Part shown: in pieces, positions 47,330 to 57,572 of the stretch
Layout: every line of letters starts with the position of its first letter
How positions within the stretch are numbered: the first letter of the stretch is position 1
From: Tetracentron sinense
Taxonomy: Eukaryota; Streptophyta; Magnoliopsida; Trochodendrales; Trochodendraceae
Direction: 5' to 3'
Assembly (NCBI GenBank): GCA_015143295.1
Contig: CM026554.1
Location: forward strand, 34,919,531-34,983,530
Length of the DNA stretch: 64,000 nt
The notes under the pieces: generated by a model
What the model saw: the letters and a program-made list of their open reading frames with translations, nothing else
What the model was told of the DNA's origin: nothing
The model's database searches: none
Translations under genes and position numbers: made by a program

Positions 47330-48215
47330 TACTTAGAAGAAGGGGAGTTTTACAATTACCACAATAGGTTGTCTCGAAATACACATGTTAGAAGAAACTG
47401 CATCAAAAACCGACCCCGGTTAAGATTTGGTACGCGTAGTTAGATTTAGGCCTAAATATACTTGAAAAGTAGCGGATTCAGGCTAGTCGGTGTCCAAATC
47501 GGGAAAACGACATCGGAATCTCTTGAAACCAATTCCCAAGGTTAGGTTATATTGAAATACACGTGTTAGAAGAAACCGCGTAAAAAAATGAGCCTCGATT
47601 AGGATATGGTGCGTGGTTGTAGGTTTAGGCCAAAGTATAGTTGAGAAATTGGGAATTCGGCCTTCTCGGTACCCAAATCGGACAAACAACATCAGATTCC
47701 CTTGAAAACAAGTCTCATACTTAGGTTGTCTCGAAATACAAGTGTTAGAAGAAATCGCATAAAAAACCGAGCCTCGGTTAGGATTTGGTGTGTGGGTGTA
47801 GGTTTAGGCCAAAGTATAGTTGAGAATCTGGGAATTCAGCCTTCTCGGTGCCCAAATTGAGTAAACGACCTCGGATTCCCTCGAAACCCATTCCCACACT
47901 TAAGTTATGTCGAAATACACACGTTAGAAGAAACTACATAAAAAACCGAGCTTCGGTTGAGATTTGGTATGTGGTTGTAGGTTTAGGCCTAAGAATACTT
48001 GAAAAATAGGGAATTCGGCCTACACGTTGCCCAAATCGGGCAAACGACCTCGGATTCCCTCGAAACCAAATCTCACACGTAGGTTATGTCAAAATACATG
48101 CATTAGAAGAAATCGCATCGAAAATTGAGCCCTGGTTAGCATTTGGTGCGCGGTTGCAGGTTTAAACCTAAGTATATTTCAAAATTAGGGAATTCGGACT
48201 CCTTAGTGATGAAAT
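47330..48215. repeat. Tandem repeat, unit about 178 bp, five units
   Basis: The phrase 'cgaaatacac' and its variants recur at about 47375, 47553, 47732, 47911 and 48090, a steady 178-179 bp step. Each unit carries 'gggaattcgg', 'ggtgcccaaat', 'aacgacctcgg' and 'ggtttaggcc'. Confidence 0.9.
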
Positions 48216-48719
48216 CTCTACTTATGTTTTAAAACTTTTTAAGTATGAAAAATCTGGTATGAGTTTGCATGTAAGTGATGAAATCCCTAGACTTTTATGT
48301 TTTAAACTAAGTATGAAAAGTCTGAGATGAGTTTGTTTATTTGCATATTAGTGATGAAATCCTTAAATTTTATCATTTTGATATTTAAATAATAAATTAT
48401 ATTTTCTTTTTTTTTTAGGAGGGAGTCGCAACACACACCTATCGGGTTTCAGACTAGCTGGAGAGAGCTACTAGGCAGCCTTAAGATATTTTTTTAAGAA
48501 CTTTTCGAGATATTTTTATGGGCATGTATATTTTATTATTACATTTTAGACTCGTATTATGATTTTGATGGATTTATTTTGTTTTATTGGAATTATTATT
48601 TATTGCTTACTTGAACAAAGTTGTGTGGATAATTTTAATGCATTTCATATTGCTTGCAAGTACAAATAATATAGATAAAAAATGCAATAAAAATAAATTA
48701 TTATTTTTAATTCATGAAC
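48216..48719. other. Intergenic, short repeats
   Basis: Three copies of 'gtgatgaaatcc' with 'aagtatgaaaa' between 48208 and 48370, then AT-rich sequence. No gene seen. Confidence 0.4.
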
Positions 48720-49064
48720 ATCAGCGGCAGTTCATAGGTAATATTAAAATACTTATTTTTTAGTAAGGCGGTTTTAACCTCCGTCATATATTACATATGT
48801 AACGGCGGTTATTAACCGCCATTCAAGGCATACTTGGATTGGCAGAATTGCCCTTGTATAACTGCCGTTAAAGAGCCTACAAAACCGTCGGTAAAAAGAT
48901 ATCAACAATGGCGGTTCTTGGAACTGCCGCGAATATCACCGTAAAAGGCTTCCCTGACAAGCTATATAACGGCGGTGTGTTGAACCACCGTTATAGTAAT
49001 TAATGACGGTTTTGAGACTTTCCGTGGCGGTTTTAAACTGCCGCTAAAAAATTTGAATTTTTTA
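48720..49064. mobile_element. Right end of another CACTA element
   Basis: The end TTTTTTAGTG at 49064 is preceded by many subterminal units of the type 'ggcggtt..aaccgcc' and 'tgccgttaa' on both strands, the pattern of CACTA subterminal repeats. The left terminus was not found, so this is probably a fragment. Confidence 0.5.
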
Positions 49065-49616
49065 GTGAGAAAAAGAGGTCTAAGATTTCAATCAATGAGA
49101 ATGGAGCAAAAATTACTGAATATTATAAAGCAAGAAAAAAAGGTCTAAGGTTTCAGGAAAAGACACATATCCCTCTTTATACATAGATTAGGATAAAAAC
49201 AAATCTAAAATTAAACAAGTATTTAATCCATATGAAAAATAATTTGATTAAATCAAACACCACTAATCCAATTGAATAAATAAATTTTAAAGCACTTCGT
49301 ATTCTACTCACAGGGATTCAAGTTTTCCATATATCGCTAAATCATATGAAATCAAAGAACATATAGAGAAAAACAATTAACCAAAATTAATAACATTTAT
49401 TCAATTAAAATAACGATTGTCTTCATCCCAATTAACTATATAAATTGAGACAACCTTCAAATCCTTAACCTTAGAAGGGTGTTTAGCCAATCATTGTTGA
49501 GATTGTCTTGCTCTTCAATGATTTGCTAAACCTTACAATTAAAATAAATCTAATAAAAGGAAGAACTAAAGAAGAAGACAAAAGAGCAAGTGTGAGAATG
49601 TGGAGAGAGAAAAAAA
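49065..49616. other. Intergenic, no gene recognised
   Basis: AT-rich sequence with no recognised element or gene. Confidence 0.4.
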
Positions 49617-49854
49617 GAATTAATATTTTAGAAAAAAACCCTTTCTTTTTTAAAAATATTTTCATATTAAAAAAATCCTAATTTTTTTAATATTAAAAAA
49701 AGAGTTAATATTGTTTTTTTCTAAAATCCAAGGATGGGTGGGTGAACCCTAGGGGTGGGTGAATCTTAACCACAGTTAAGGGGTGTCAAAAGGGACACAT
49801 AGCAACCTCAGGGGTGATAACCGGATTTGCCAAATTCTGTTCTCACCGTAGAGG
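49617..49854. repeat. Mutator-type MITE family 2, broken copy
   Basis: Keeps the A/T-rich centre and the right arm ('gggtgggtgaaccctag', 'ggttaaggg'-like, 'gataaccggatttgcc') of the elements at 7238-7631 and 55981-56398. The left arm is missing. The right end is cut by the CACTA element: it stops at 'caccgtagagg' and resumes after 52235 with 'atttggttt'. Confidence 0.75.
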
Positions 49855-50344
49855 AATTACAAGAAATCTATCGAGCAGTGACAAAATATTTCCGTTACTA
49901 ATGCCAAATTTTTTTGTCGCTATGATTATTAGATACTGAAATTCGTCTGTCGCTAATTTGTTACTAATGTGACCGTGACTAATGGTTATTAGAGATGAAA
50001 ATATCTTTCTGTCGCTAATTAGCGATGATAATTTTTTGTCACTATTGTGTCAATTTAAATTGAGAATTAGTGATGGAAAAGGTCATCTGTGACGGAAATT
50101 AGCAACAAAAAATTTCGTCTCTGATTAGTGACATAAATAGTTTCGTCACTAATTAGTGACCAAAAAACATTTGTCGTAGATTTAGAATTAGTAATGGAAA
50201 TGTTTCCATCTCTAGTAATCAAATATGATAGAAATGTTTCTATCACTGGTAATCAAATGTTACGGATGCTTTTCCGTCTCTAACAAGCATCCCCCATTAG
50301 CGACAAATTATTTTATGTCGCTAATGCCTCAATTTTTTTAAAAA

Positions 50345-50785
50345 ACCTACACATGTAAATCTGTAAATCTATTCATTCCATTCACATTTAAGAATATATC
50401 AATTTCATTCACATTCAATATCTTATTCATTCATGCACCTGTAAACCTGTACCATTCACATTCAAGAATACATCTATTCCATTCACATTTAATAACCTAT
50501 TCATTCCATTCACATTCAAGAACATATCCATTCTATTCACATTCAATATCCTATTCCTTCCTGCACCTGTAAACTGTTCATTCCATTCACATTCAAGAAC
50601 ATATCCATTCCATTCATATTCAATATCCTATTCATTACATTCATAACCCACATCCATATCCTATTCACTTACAGTCAAAACCTGTTCATTCCATTCACAT
50701 TCACATTCACATTCAATAACCCACCTATTCCACCCACATCAATTCACATTCAATAACCCACCTATTCCACCCGCATCCATTCACA

Positions 50786-50820
<35 letters not shown>

Positions 50821-50830
50821 AGCCTGTACC
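50345..50830. repeat. Minisatellite inside the CACTA element
   Basis: Imperfect units 'cattcacattcaagaaca', 'tatccattccattcacatt' and 'caatatcctattcatt' repeat over nearly 500 bp, ending in a (TA)n run at 50791-50818. Confidence 0.85.
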
Positions 50831-51532
50831 CAACCTCCACAACCTGTTCACCCGCATTCACATTCAAAATATATATGTAACAACTTACCCAGCCTCAATA
50901 ACATATTCACCAACCTCCATAACATAATCAAAAAACATGTATCGCATCAATCAGACAAGTAAAAACATGTATCACATCAAGATGTATTTCGATCCATGGT
51001 AATAATAAACATAAAGTAATAAGAAGAAAGAGTATGAGTATCATGCAAATTAAAGTCAAAGTCATACAGAACATGGGTCAAAGGATCATCAGGAGGCTGT
51101 GTAGAGTCCGGATCCAGAATAAGTGTCGATCTTGTATAGGAGGAAAAATGTGAGGCGACATTTATATGGGACATCCAATCCTCAAATGCCTTTAGCTTGA
51201 CAGAACTCAGTTGAGTCTACATGTCCTGTTGATTAGTGACCAGAGTATGAATTATAATGTATTACATACTAATCCAACTATGAATTCTAAATTAGACTCC
51301 AAATCTAACTTACCAACTTCCATTCTCTAACACGAGAATATTATTATAGACAACATGCACGGATAACTACAAAACTATAAAATCAAACATCCGTTGAATT
51401 TTTTTTCACCTGGGTGCGATTATTCTCTAAGGATCTATCGTGATTCTCCAAGTCCCTTGTGTCTGTGATCCTTTCTCTGTGTAACTACATAGAGAGAAGA
51501 TGTAACAGGGAAAAAATGACAGAGACAGAGGG

Positions 51533-51559
51533 AGAGCAATAGACAGAGAGAGAGAGCGA

Positions 51560-51607
<48 letters not shown>

Positions 51608-51680
51608 AAGAGAGAGACATAGAGAGAGAACGAGAGGGAGAGACAGAGATCTGTGAGAGAAAGAGAGAGAGACTTACCAA
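51533..51680. repeat. (GA)n microsatellite
   Basis: A long, partly interrupted GA run within the CACTA element. Serine/leucine-rich frames on the minus strand are its translation and are rejected as genes. Confidence 0.95.
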
Positions 51681-52245
51681 CCGGCGAGAGGTTTTTGGTG
51701 GGGGCTACCAAGCACTGACGGCAGTGGGAGGTGGTTGGACAGAGAAAGCGAGAGAGAGGGGAATTTGGGGGGGGGGGGGGGGAAGGAATATAATTTTCGC
51801 GGGCTTGGAAATCTTTTTATATCACGGGTTTTAGTGATGGAATATTTCTGTCACTAATACTAATTCAATCTATTGTGACGGACATAGTTCCGTCTCTAAT
51901 GCTCTTTCACTATTAGAAACGAAAATATTTATGTCTCTATTGCTTTTTCACTATTAGAGATGGAAATAATCTGTCACAATAAACCAATTTCATCACTATT
52001 CCCATTAGTGACAGCATAGTTCCGTCCCATAAAAACACTACTTATTAGTGACAGAAGATTTTCTTCACGATATCCTATTTTATTTTGTTAAAAATTGCAT
52101 AAGTGTCAAAATGCTTATTGGCGACGGTCCATTAGTGACAGTGAGCCTTTTCATCACTAGAAGTCATGTATTAGTGACAAAAAAAATTATATTACTAATT
52201 TTCCATCACTTCTCAGTAGATTTCTTGTAGTGAGGATTTGGTTTC

Positions 52246-52930
52246 TTAATAGAAATATCCAAGCATCTCTTTAAAGACCACATTGTGGTCTGTCTTTTAG
52301 TTGGAACATCCACTCCTACTTGGGGTTTGACTTTCTTGTGGGCTTTGGCTTCTTTGACTTGAGCTTCTTGGATTCTTTGAGTTGGACATCTTGGGCTTTG
52401 CTATTTGTCCCGTGGGCTTTGGGCTTGGTCTTCTTAACTTGGATTCCTTGACTTTTAGTTAAATTACCCCTTATCGCGCTTCTTTGCTAGCCTCCCTTAT
52501 TGGTCTAAGAGAGAGTGAGAGGTTTGGAGAGGGGCATTGGAGAGTGAAAGAGCGTCTTAGTGGGAGAGAGAGGAATCGAGTGAACCAAGATCGTCATTTA
52601 CCTCTCATTTAAAAAAGTTTATTTTTAGGGGTGAAGAAGGAATTTTTTCATGTCTATTATTGATTTGTTGATGTGAATTTTTTAAGGCCAATTAAAAAAG
52701 TTTTTTTTTTTTGAGGGGTGTGTGTGGTTAAAGGCTTGAGTTGAGATTGAGGGTTGTGTGTGAGTGTGGTGTGTGTGTTTTGTATATTATTTTTAAAAAA
52801 TTAAAATGTCTTTTCTTTTATGCTTAGAAATGCATTTAGCTATTGTTTTGAGGAAAAAAAAATGAATACGTTATACGCTAGTTAGAAAACCTTTTTATTT
52901 CAAGAAACTAAGAAAGTAAAAGACCACTCT
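52246..52930. other. Intergenic, no gene recognised
   Basis: 'cttcttgacttgggctttgg'-like short repeats near 52330-52450 and a TG-rich stretch near 52740-52780. Nothing coding. Confidence 0.4.
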
Positions 52931-53495
52931 GTGAATCTTATTGGTAACCCTGGTAATGCTGGAGGTCGCGGAATTGATGGAGACCACTCTAGGAGTCTTA
53001 TTGCAGCAATTTATTCACACTATGACACTTACAATAATAACATTGTTAAATGTTGTGTTCTCCTAGATGGTCTTACTCTTTGTCAAAGCATTGGTGCCTC
53101 TCAAGTGCTTGTGGAATCTGATTCTAAGAATCTTGTTGACGCTTGGAATGGAAATATGAATCATTTGTGGTCTTCTTGGTATTGGAATAAGAAAATCAAT
53201 CGTCTCGTGGTTTATTCTCTCTCTAAGCCACATCTTTAGAGAAGCTAATGAGACCACTAATTTTCTAGCTAATTATGGGTGCAACATGCAGAGGATTCTT
53301 TTATTCGACTCAAGATTGTCCCGGTAGATATCTCTTATTTTTCTAGACAAAGCTAGTTTGGGTAGTATTAGAAGTCCGTCATTTAAGTTCCTTTGTAGGG
53401 GTAAAGTTTTATGTCCCCATGTTTTCCGGTGGTCCTTGCCAAACCCCCCTTCCCTCTGAGGGGCTTAAAAAAAAAAAAAAACAAACAAACAAACA
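52931..53495 (+). pseudogene. 5'-truncated LINE with RNase H domain and poly(A) tail
   Basis: The frame 52931-53239 reads as the end of a plant L1 LINE ORF2. It has an RNase H fold start (GNAGGRGI), the block LLDGLTLCQSIGASQVLVES with its Asp/Glu positions, and then a conserved tail (REANETTNFLANYGC) in another frame after a stop. The sequence ends in an A run with 'caaacaaacaaaca' at 53469-53495. RNase H would remove RNA from the RNA:DNA hybrid during retrotransposition. The copy is truncated and has stops, so it is dead. It abuts the region shared by the two reductase copies. Confidence 0.72.
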
Positions 53496-53577
53496 TTATT
53501 CCTACATCTCTCTTTCAAGATGTGAGATTATTTCTTACATTGCTTCAAGCAGCCAAGATGTTTTGGAATGTGATTCA

Positions 53578-54786
53578 TCAGATTTCCCCATCCCAAAGCT
53601 CATCCAATGACTTATATGGCCCATTAGCACTTACAAATTGCTCCCCGGGAAATCGCCGCTGCTGCAGAATCTGGCTAATCTTGTTCATTTCTTCTCCACT
53701 CAGCTCCCAACCGAAGATCTGGAGGTTCTCCTTCATCCTCCCCTTGTTGAAGCTCTTCACCACCACACTCACACCTTGCTTATATATCCACCTTAGAGCA
53801 ACCTGTGGAGTACATAGACAAGCTAAATAACTATTTTTGGGGAGAGAGAGAAAGAGAGAGAGATCCGGAGAGAGAGAGAGAGATCTAGAGAGAGAGAGTA
53901 CTTGTGCGACAGACTTTCCCTTAGCGAGGGCGATTTCTTTGAGGATAGGACTGTCCATTACAGCATTAGAACCCCACCAAGTTCCATATGCTCCCAAAGG
54001 GGACCAAGCACAAAGATGAATCCCATTCTCCTTGCAGAAATCTATCAGTTTCCTCTGCTGCCATGCTGCGTTCAATTCAACCTAAAACAATTTCATAACA
54101 CAACTAACCTCATCACACCATCATCAAAATCATTAATTATCAAGAAAAGCCTGATAGTTTTAAACCTGATTAACGGCAGGAGGGATAGTGGCATGGGCCA
54201 GAAGTTGAGAGAGTTTCTTGCAAGCGAAGTTGCTGACACCAACGGACTTGGCTAGACCCAGTCTGCAACACTCCTCCATGGCTTCCCATGTCCCTTTCAT
54301 ATCAAAAGGAAGAAGGTCCTCGCTGCTAAAAGGAAACACCATTTCTTTTTTCTTCAACCTCACCGGCCAATGCACGAGATAGAGATCAACATATTCCAGC
54401 CCAAGCTTCCTACATAGAAATTCATGTAAACAAAAATTTCCACGCAGAAATAAGATGGTAATAAAAGATCCATACCGGAGGGTGTTCTTGAGGGCTGGAA
54501 CTACGAGGTCGGGATGGGCATCCGTGCACCATAGCTTGGAGGTGATGAAAAGGTCGTCGCGTGTACCAATAAGGCCTCGCCGGAGGGCTTCGGCTACGGC
54601 GTGGCCAAGGGGTTCCTCAGTGTGGTACAAAGGGGCAGTGTCGAAGTGCCTGTAACCAGCTTCGATGGCATCAATGAAGGTTGAGGTGAGGACCTGAGGA
54701 GGAAGAGGCTGTGTTACTGTTCCCAGGGCTATCATGGGCATCTTCCATCCTGAGCTTAACACCACACTTGGAATGTTCTCTCCCAT
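53578..54786 (-). CDS. Aldo-keto reductase, AKR4 type, 319 residues, intact copy
   Basis: Four exons with GT-AG introns (54476-54786, 54166-54409, 53902-54081, 53578-53802) give 960 nt with stop. The protein is a single (beta/alpha)8 barrel, normal in length. The catalytic tetrad is complete: Asp49 (HFDTA), Tyr54 (LYHTEEPLG), Lys84 (ITSKLWC), His117 (LVHWP). The NADPH-binding loop [11 protein letters not shown] (261-271) and GVSNF (161-165) are present, and the end [14 protein letters not shown] is typical of the plant group holding deoxymugineic acid synthase, codeinone/methylecgonone reductase and chalcone-reductase-like enzymes. It probably reduces a ketone or aldehyde in the cytosol; the substrate cannot be told. 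A defective sister copy lies 12 kb to the left. A longer in-frame 5' extension exists but is unlike the family. Confidence 0.95.
53803..53901 (-). repeat. GA-rich intron 3 of the intact reductase
   Basis: A 99-bp intron, CT-rich on the sense strand right after the donor. Shared with the pseudogene copy, where it has grown to 146 bp. Confidence 0.8.
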
Positions 54787-54872
54787 CTTTTGATCGACAG
54801 CCAACCCAACTTTGAGTTTTAGAGGGTGAAGCTTCTTAACCACAACTAATAGGCATCCAATGCCCAAAAAAA

Positions 54873-55051
54873 AAAAAAAAATGTCTTGGGCTCCACACAT
54901 CATCCAACATGTGGCGATGAAAGGGGAGAAATATCAAGTAGAGGAGAAGTAAAAAAAAATGGGGAGAAAATGAAATGACTTCTCTCCTTTTATCATCACA
55001 AGTCGGATGAGCCCGAGATTATTTTGGCTTCTGCCAAGACAATCCGCTGCC
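54873..55051. repeat. MITE family 3 copy in the reductase 5' region
   Basis: Shares 'gagaaaatgaaatgacttc' and the right terminus ('cttctgccaagacaatcc') with 18871-19143. The left arm is shortened. It is absent from the same position upstream of the pseudogene, so it was inserted after the duplication. Confidence 0.65.
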
Positions 55052-55114
55052 CAACAAAAGGCAAAAGGATTTTATCGACAAAGATGCGAGTATTATACTT
55101 AGGCACCACTCTTT

Positions 55115-55525
55115 GCATGATGTGGGATAACATTTATCTAGGGCGGAGTGATAACATAAATTGCACATTTCGTTGGGGGCTACACGCTCACTTCCCAAAT
55201 TTGTCACATGTCCTTTTTAACATTTATTAACGTGGTTAAGAATCACTCATTTATAGGGTTAAATAATCTAACCATTTTTTTTAGAAAAATATTTTTTGAA
55301 AAATAACCACATGAGTAAGTGAATGGTAGGCAAGGTTAATTTAAAAAAAATATTTTTATACAAAAACTAAAATTAGATTATTTAACCGTAAAGATAAATA
55401 AAACTTTAACCACAGTTAATAGATGTCAAATAGGACATTTGGCGAGCTTAAAAAATGTGCGTATACTACCCAACAAACTATGCAATGCATGCTCTCACTC
55501 TCCTAAGTAAATGCTTTCCCATACG
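55115..55525. repeat. MITE family 1 upstream of the intact reductase
   Basis: An inverted-repeat element related to 3990-4366; the left 'cgttgggggctac' and right 'actacccaacaaac' regions are inverted. An orthologous copy lies upstream of the pseudogene (42775-43615). Confidence 0.7.
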
Positions 55526-55561
55526 TCATGAAAAGAGTGGTGCCGAGTGTAATATACTGCC

Positions 55562-55826
55562 GACCTCGGATTTTCTCAGACAAAGCCAGAAACCCCTTAT
55601 CTCAGGCAACAATAAAATAAGGGATAACTGGTGGAGAAGTCAAAATGATGGACCCATGATTTTGACTTCGCTACACACTACATGGCAATAGGTTGTGATA
55701 TTAAATGAAGAGAAGTCAAAATCATGGAGAGAAAATGAAATGACTTTTTTCCTTTATCGCCAAATGTTGTCAATCTATGGTTGCCGAGAGGGATTTCTGC
55801 CTTTCGTCGGAGAGACAAACTGAGGT
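55562..55826. repeat. MITE family 3, copy 2
   Basis: The ends GACCTCGGATTTTCTCAGAC and AGAGACAAACTGAGGTC are inverted, with the family interior 'gagaaaatgaaatgac'. No clear target duplication was seen. Confidence 0.75.
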
Positions 55827-55849
55827 CTAATCGGACATGCTTTGCTTTT

Positions 55850-55962
55850 TTTCGTAATCAATTGATTGACAGGAGAGAGAAAATAGTACAATAATTAATG
55901 ATAACATTATTGAATGTACAACCATTTTCTCTTTCTAGTGATTAATGTAGTTACGAAAAAAT
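55850..55962. repeat. Palindromic MITE, family 4, copy 2
   Basis: The left 'ttttttcgtaatcaattg' and right 'attaatgtagttacgaaaaa' are inverted, as are 'gagagaaaatagtac' and 'gtacaaccattttctctt'. Confidence 0.65.
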
Positions 55963-55980
55963 CATGATCCTTTTCATCTT

Positions 55981-56398
55981 GGCAGCAAATCCTCTCCGGT
56001 GATAACCGGATTTTGCAAATCCGGTGATAACCGGATTTTGCAAATCCGGTTATCACCCCTAGAGGTCATCACGTGTCTCCTTTGACACCCATTAACCGTG
56101 GGTAAGGTTCACCCAATCTTAGGGTTCACCCACCTATTTTTGTTTTTTTTTTAAAAATAATAATTCTTTTTTTAAAATTAAAAAACTGTTTTTAATATTA
56201 AAAAAACTCTAAAAACAGTTTTTTAATTTTAAAAAAAGAATTATTATTTAAAAAAAAAAACCAAAAATAGGTGGGTGAACCCTAGGGTTGGGTGAACCTT
56301 ACCCACGGTTAAGGGGTGTCAAAGGAGACACGTGGTGACCTCTAGGGGTGGTAACGGGATTTGCAAAATCCGGTTATCACCGGAGATGATTTGATGCC
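55981..56398. repeat. Mutator-type palindromic MITE, family 2, copy 2
   Basis: A 418-bp relative of 7238-7631 with the perfect 9-bp target duplication TTTCATCTT (55972-55980 and 56399-56407). The ends read GGCAGCAAATC and GATTTGATGCC. It carries the same arm palindromes and ACACGTGG motif. In the left arm the small palindrome is doubled by a 26-bp tandem duplication. Confidence 0.9.
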
Positions 56399-56407
56399 TT
56401 TCATCTT

Positions 56408-57219
56408 TTATTTCCTCTTTGGATTTTCAATCTAACGGTTTCAAGCACTAAGTGGGCCATCATTTAAGCCATCATTTTAAACATGTGAGGAGACATGGAA
56501 CAGGTGAGGAGATATGAAATCCAATGGTCAGCTATCGAGAGTTTTTTCACTTTCTTTTTTTTAACGAAAAAAGCATCTTTTATGTTCCGATATAGCGGAT
56601 TCGGTTGCCTTATTGTGAGTGCATATTTTCTAGGTTGAGGAGTACTAGACCTATTTTCTGATGCAACATATGCTAGGGAATGACTTCGATCATGCCAATC
56701 ACACAATCTTCCATCAAATCTGTTGATTCTCCTCAAGAAAAATATCAAGATTAATGGCCATCCATTGTCTTGTTGATTCTCAGGAGAACTCTCGACAATT
56801 TTATTCAAAACAATCTGTCTTTGCCCTGTGCATGGTTTACAACTCTATAAATAAGATGCTAAATTAAGTAAAATATAGAAATTACTAAAAATGCAAAAAG
56901 TGAACTAACCACAAAAATTACTAATACTGAATACTAGAAGCACATCATAATCGATGGTGTGCGATTCTGACTGCTAAAACTAAAGTTATCATTAAAATAA
57001 AAGTTTCGAAAAATAGCAAAATTGCTGTTTCTGATGCCTAAACGAGTGAATCTGACCAACAAATGAAAAATCCATGGCAAAACGATGGATCTTAAAGATC
57101 TCCACGTTTCCAGTCAACCATATAAATTTCACGTGATTCCAACTTCGGGGCTCATGATTTCTACTAGAGCTTTTTGCATTTCGCTCCATGACTTCTACTA
57201 GAGCTTTTATACCTTTAGT
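56408..57219. other. Intergenic, no gene recognised
   Basis: Possibly further remains of the gypsy element to the right, but no recognisable motif was found on either strand. Confidence 0.35.
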
Positions 57220-57572
57220 TTGGATTGTTGACGATCCAACAATTTCATGAAATTCTCTGCCACTTGCTCTGCATCATTCTCCCCAGAGTAGATCGAATTC
57301 ACCGACTCATCTTCCGAACTGTCACCGTGATATGGAACAAGGTGCTTGACATTAAAAACACCGGAGGTACGATTTTTCTTGCAACCAATTTGTTATACTC
57401 CCCCGTAGAAAACATATCCTTAGTTAATACTGTGCAAACAAAATCTCTCACCTCAAATTCCCCAAGACGTTACTTCTTATTAGCATCACGCTTATACTTG
57501 ACGGTTGCTTCTAAAAGATTTTGTTGTATGGCTTTGTGCACATCTTGAATTGCAGCAATTAAGTCTTCAGCC
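57220..57572 (-). pseudogene. Ty3-gypsy integrase C-terminal fragment
   Basis: The minus strand reads EDLIAAIQDVHKAIQQNLLE, then KYKRDANKK, a stop, then GEFEVRDFV, GEYNKLVARKI and, after a small deletion and frameshift, VFNVKHLVPYHGDSSEDE. This is the order seen at the end of plant gypsy polyproteins (integrase C-terminal domain). It is cut by the Sirevirus LTR at 57573. Not functional. Confidence 0.75.

Larger units (their letters stand above)
49855..52232. mobile_element. Non-autonomous CACTA element, 2.4 kb
   Basis: The right end is TTTCTTGTAGTG. The left end reads AATTACAAGAAATCT, the same terminus with its first three bases changed. The match continues inward (left 'atcgagcagtgacaaa', right inverted 'actgagaagtgatgg'). 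AGG flanks both sides (49852-49854 and 52233-52235), the 3-bp target duplication expected for CACTA. Subterminal units of the type 'attagtgacggaaa' fill both flanks. The middle holds a minisatellite (50345-50830) and a GA run. No transposase frame was found. Confidence 0.88.

Noticed and set aside
47330-48215. Centromeric satellite
   Set aside because: Only five units plus scattered outliers next to LTR sequence. The unit length alone is not enough.
51427-51711. Ser/Leu-rich minus-strand ORFs of 81-94 residues
   Set aside because: Translations of a (GA)n microsatellite.
54787-54903. N-terminal extension of the intact reductase (in-frame ATG at 54903)
   Set aside because: The extension crosses an A run and a later MITE insertion, is absent from the sister copy, and is unlike the family N-terminus.
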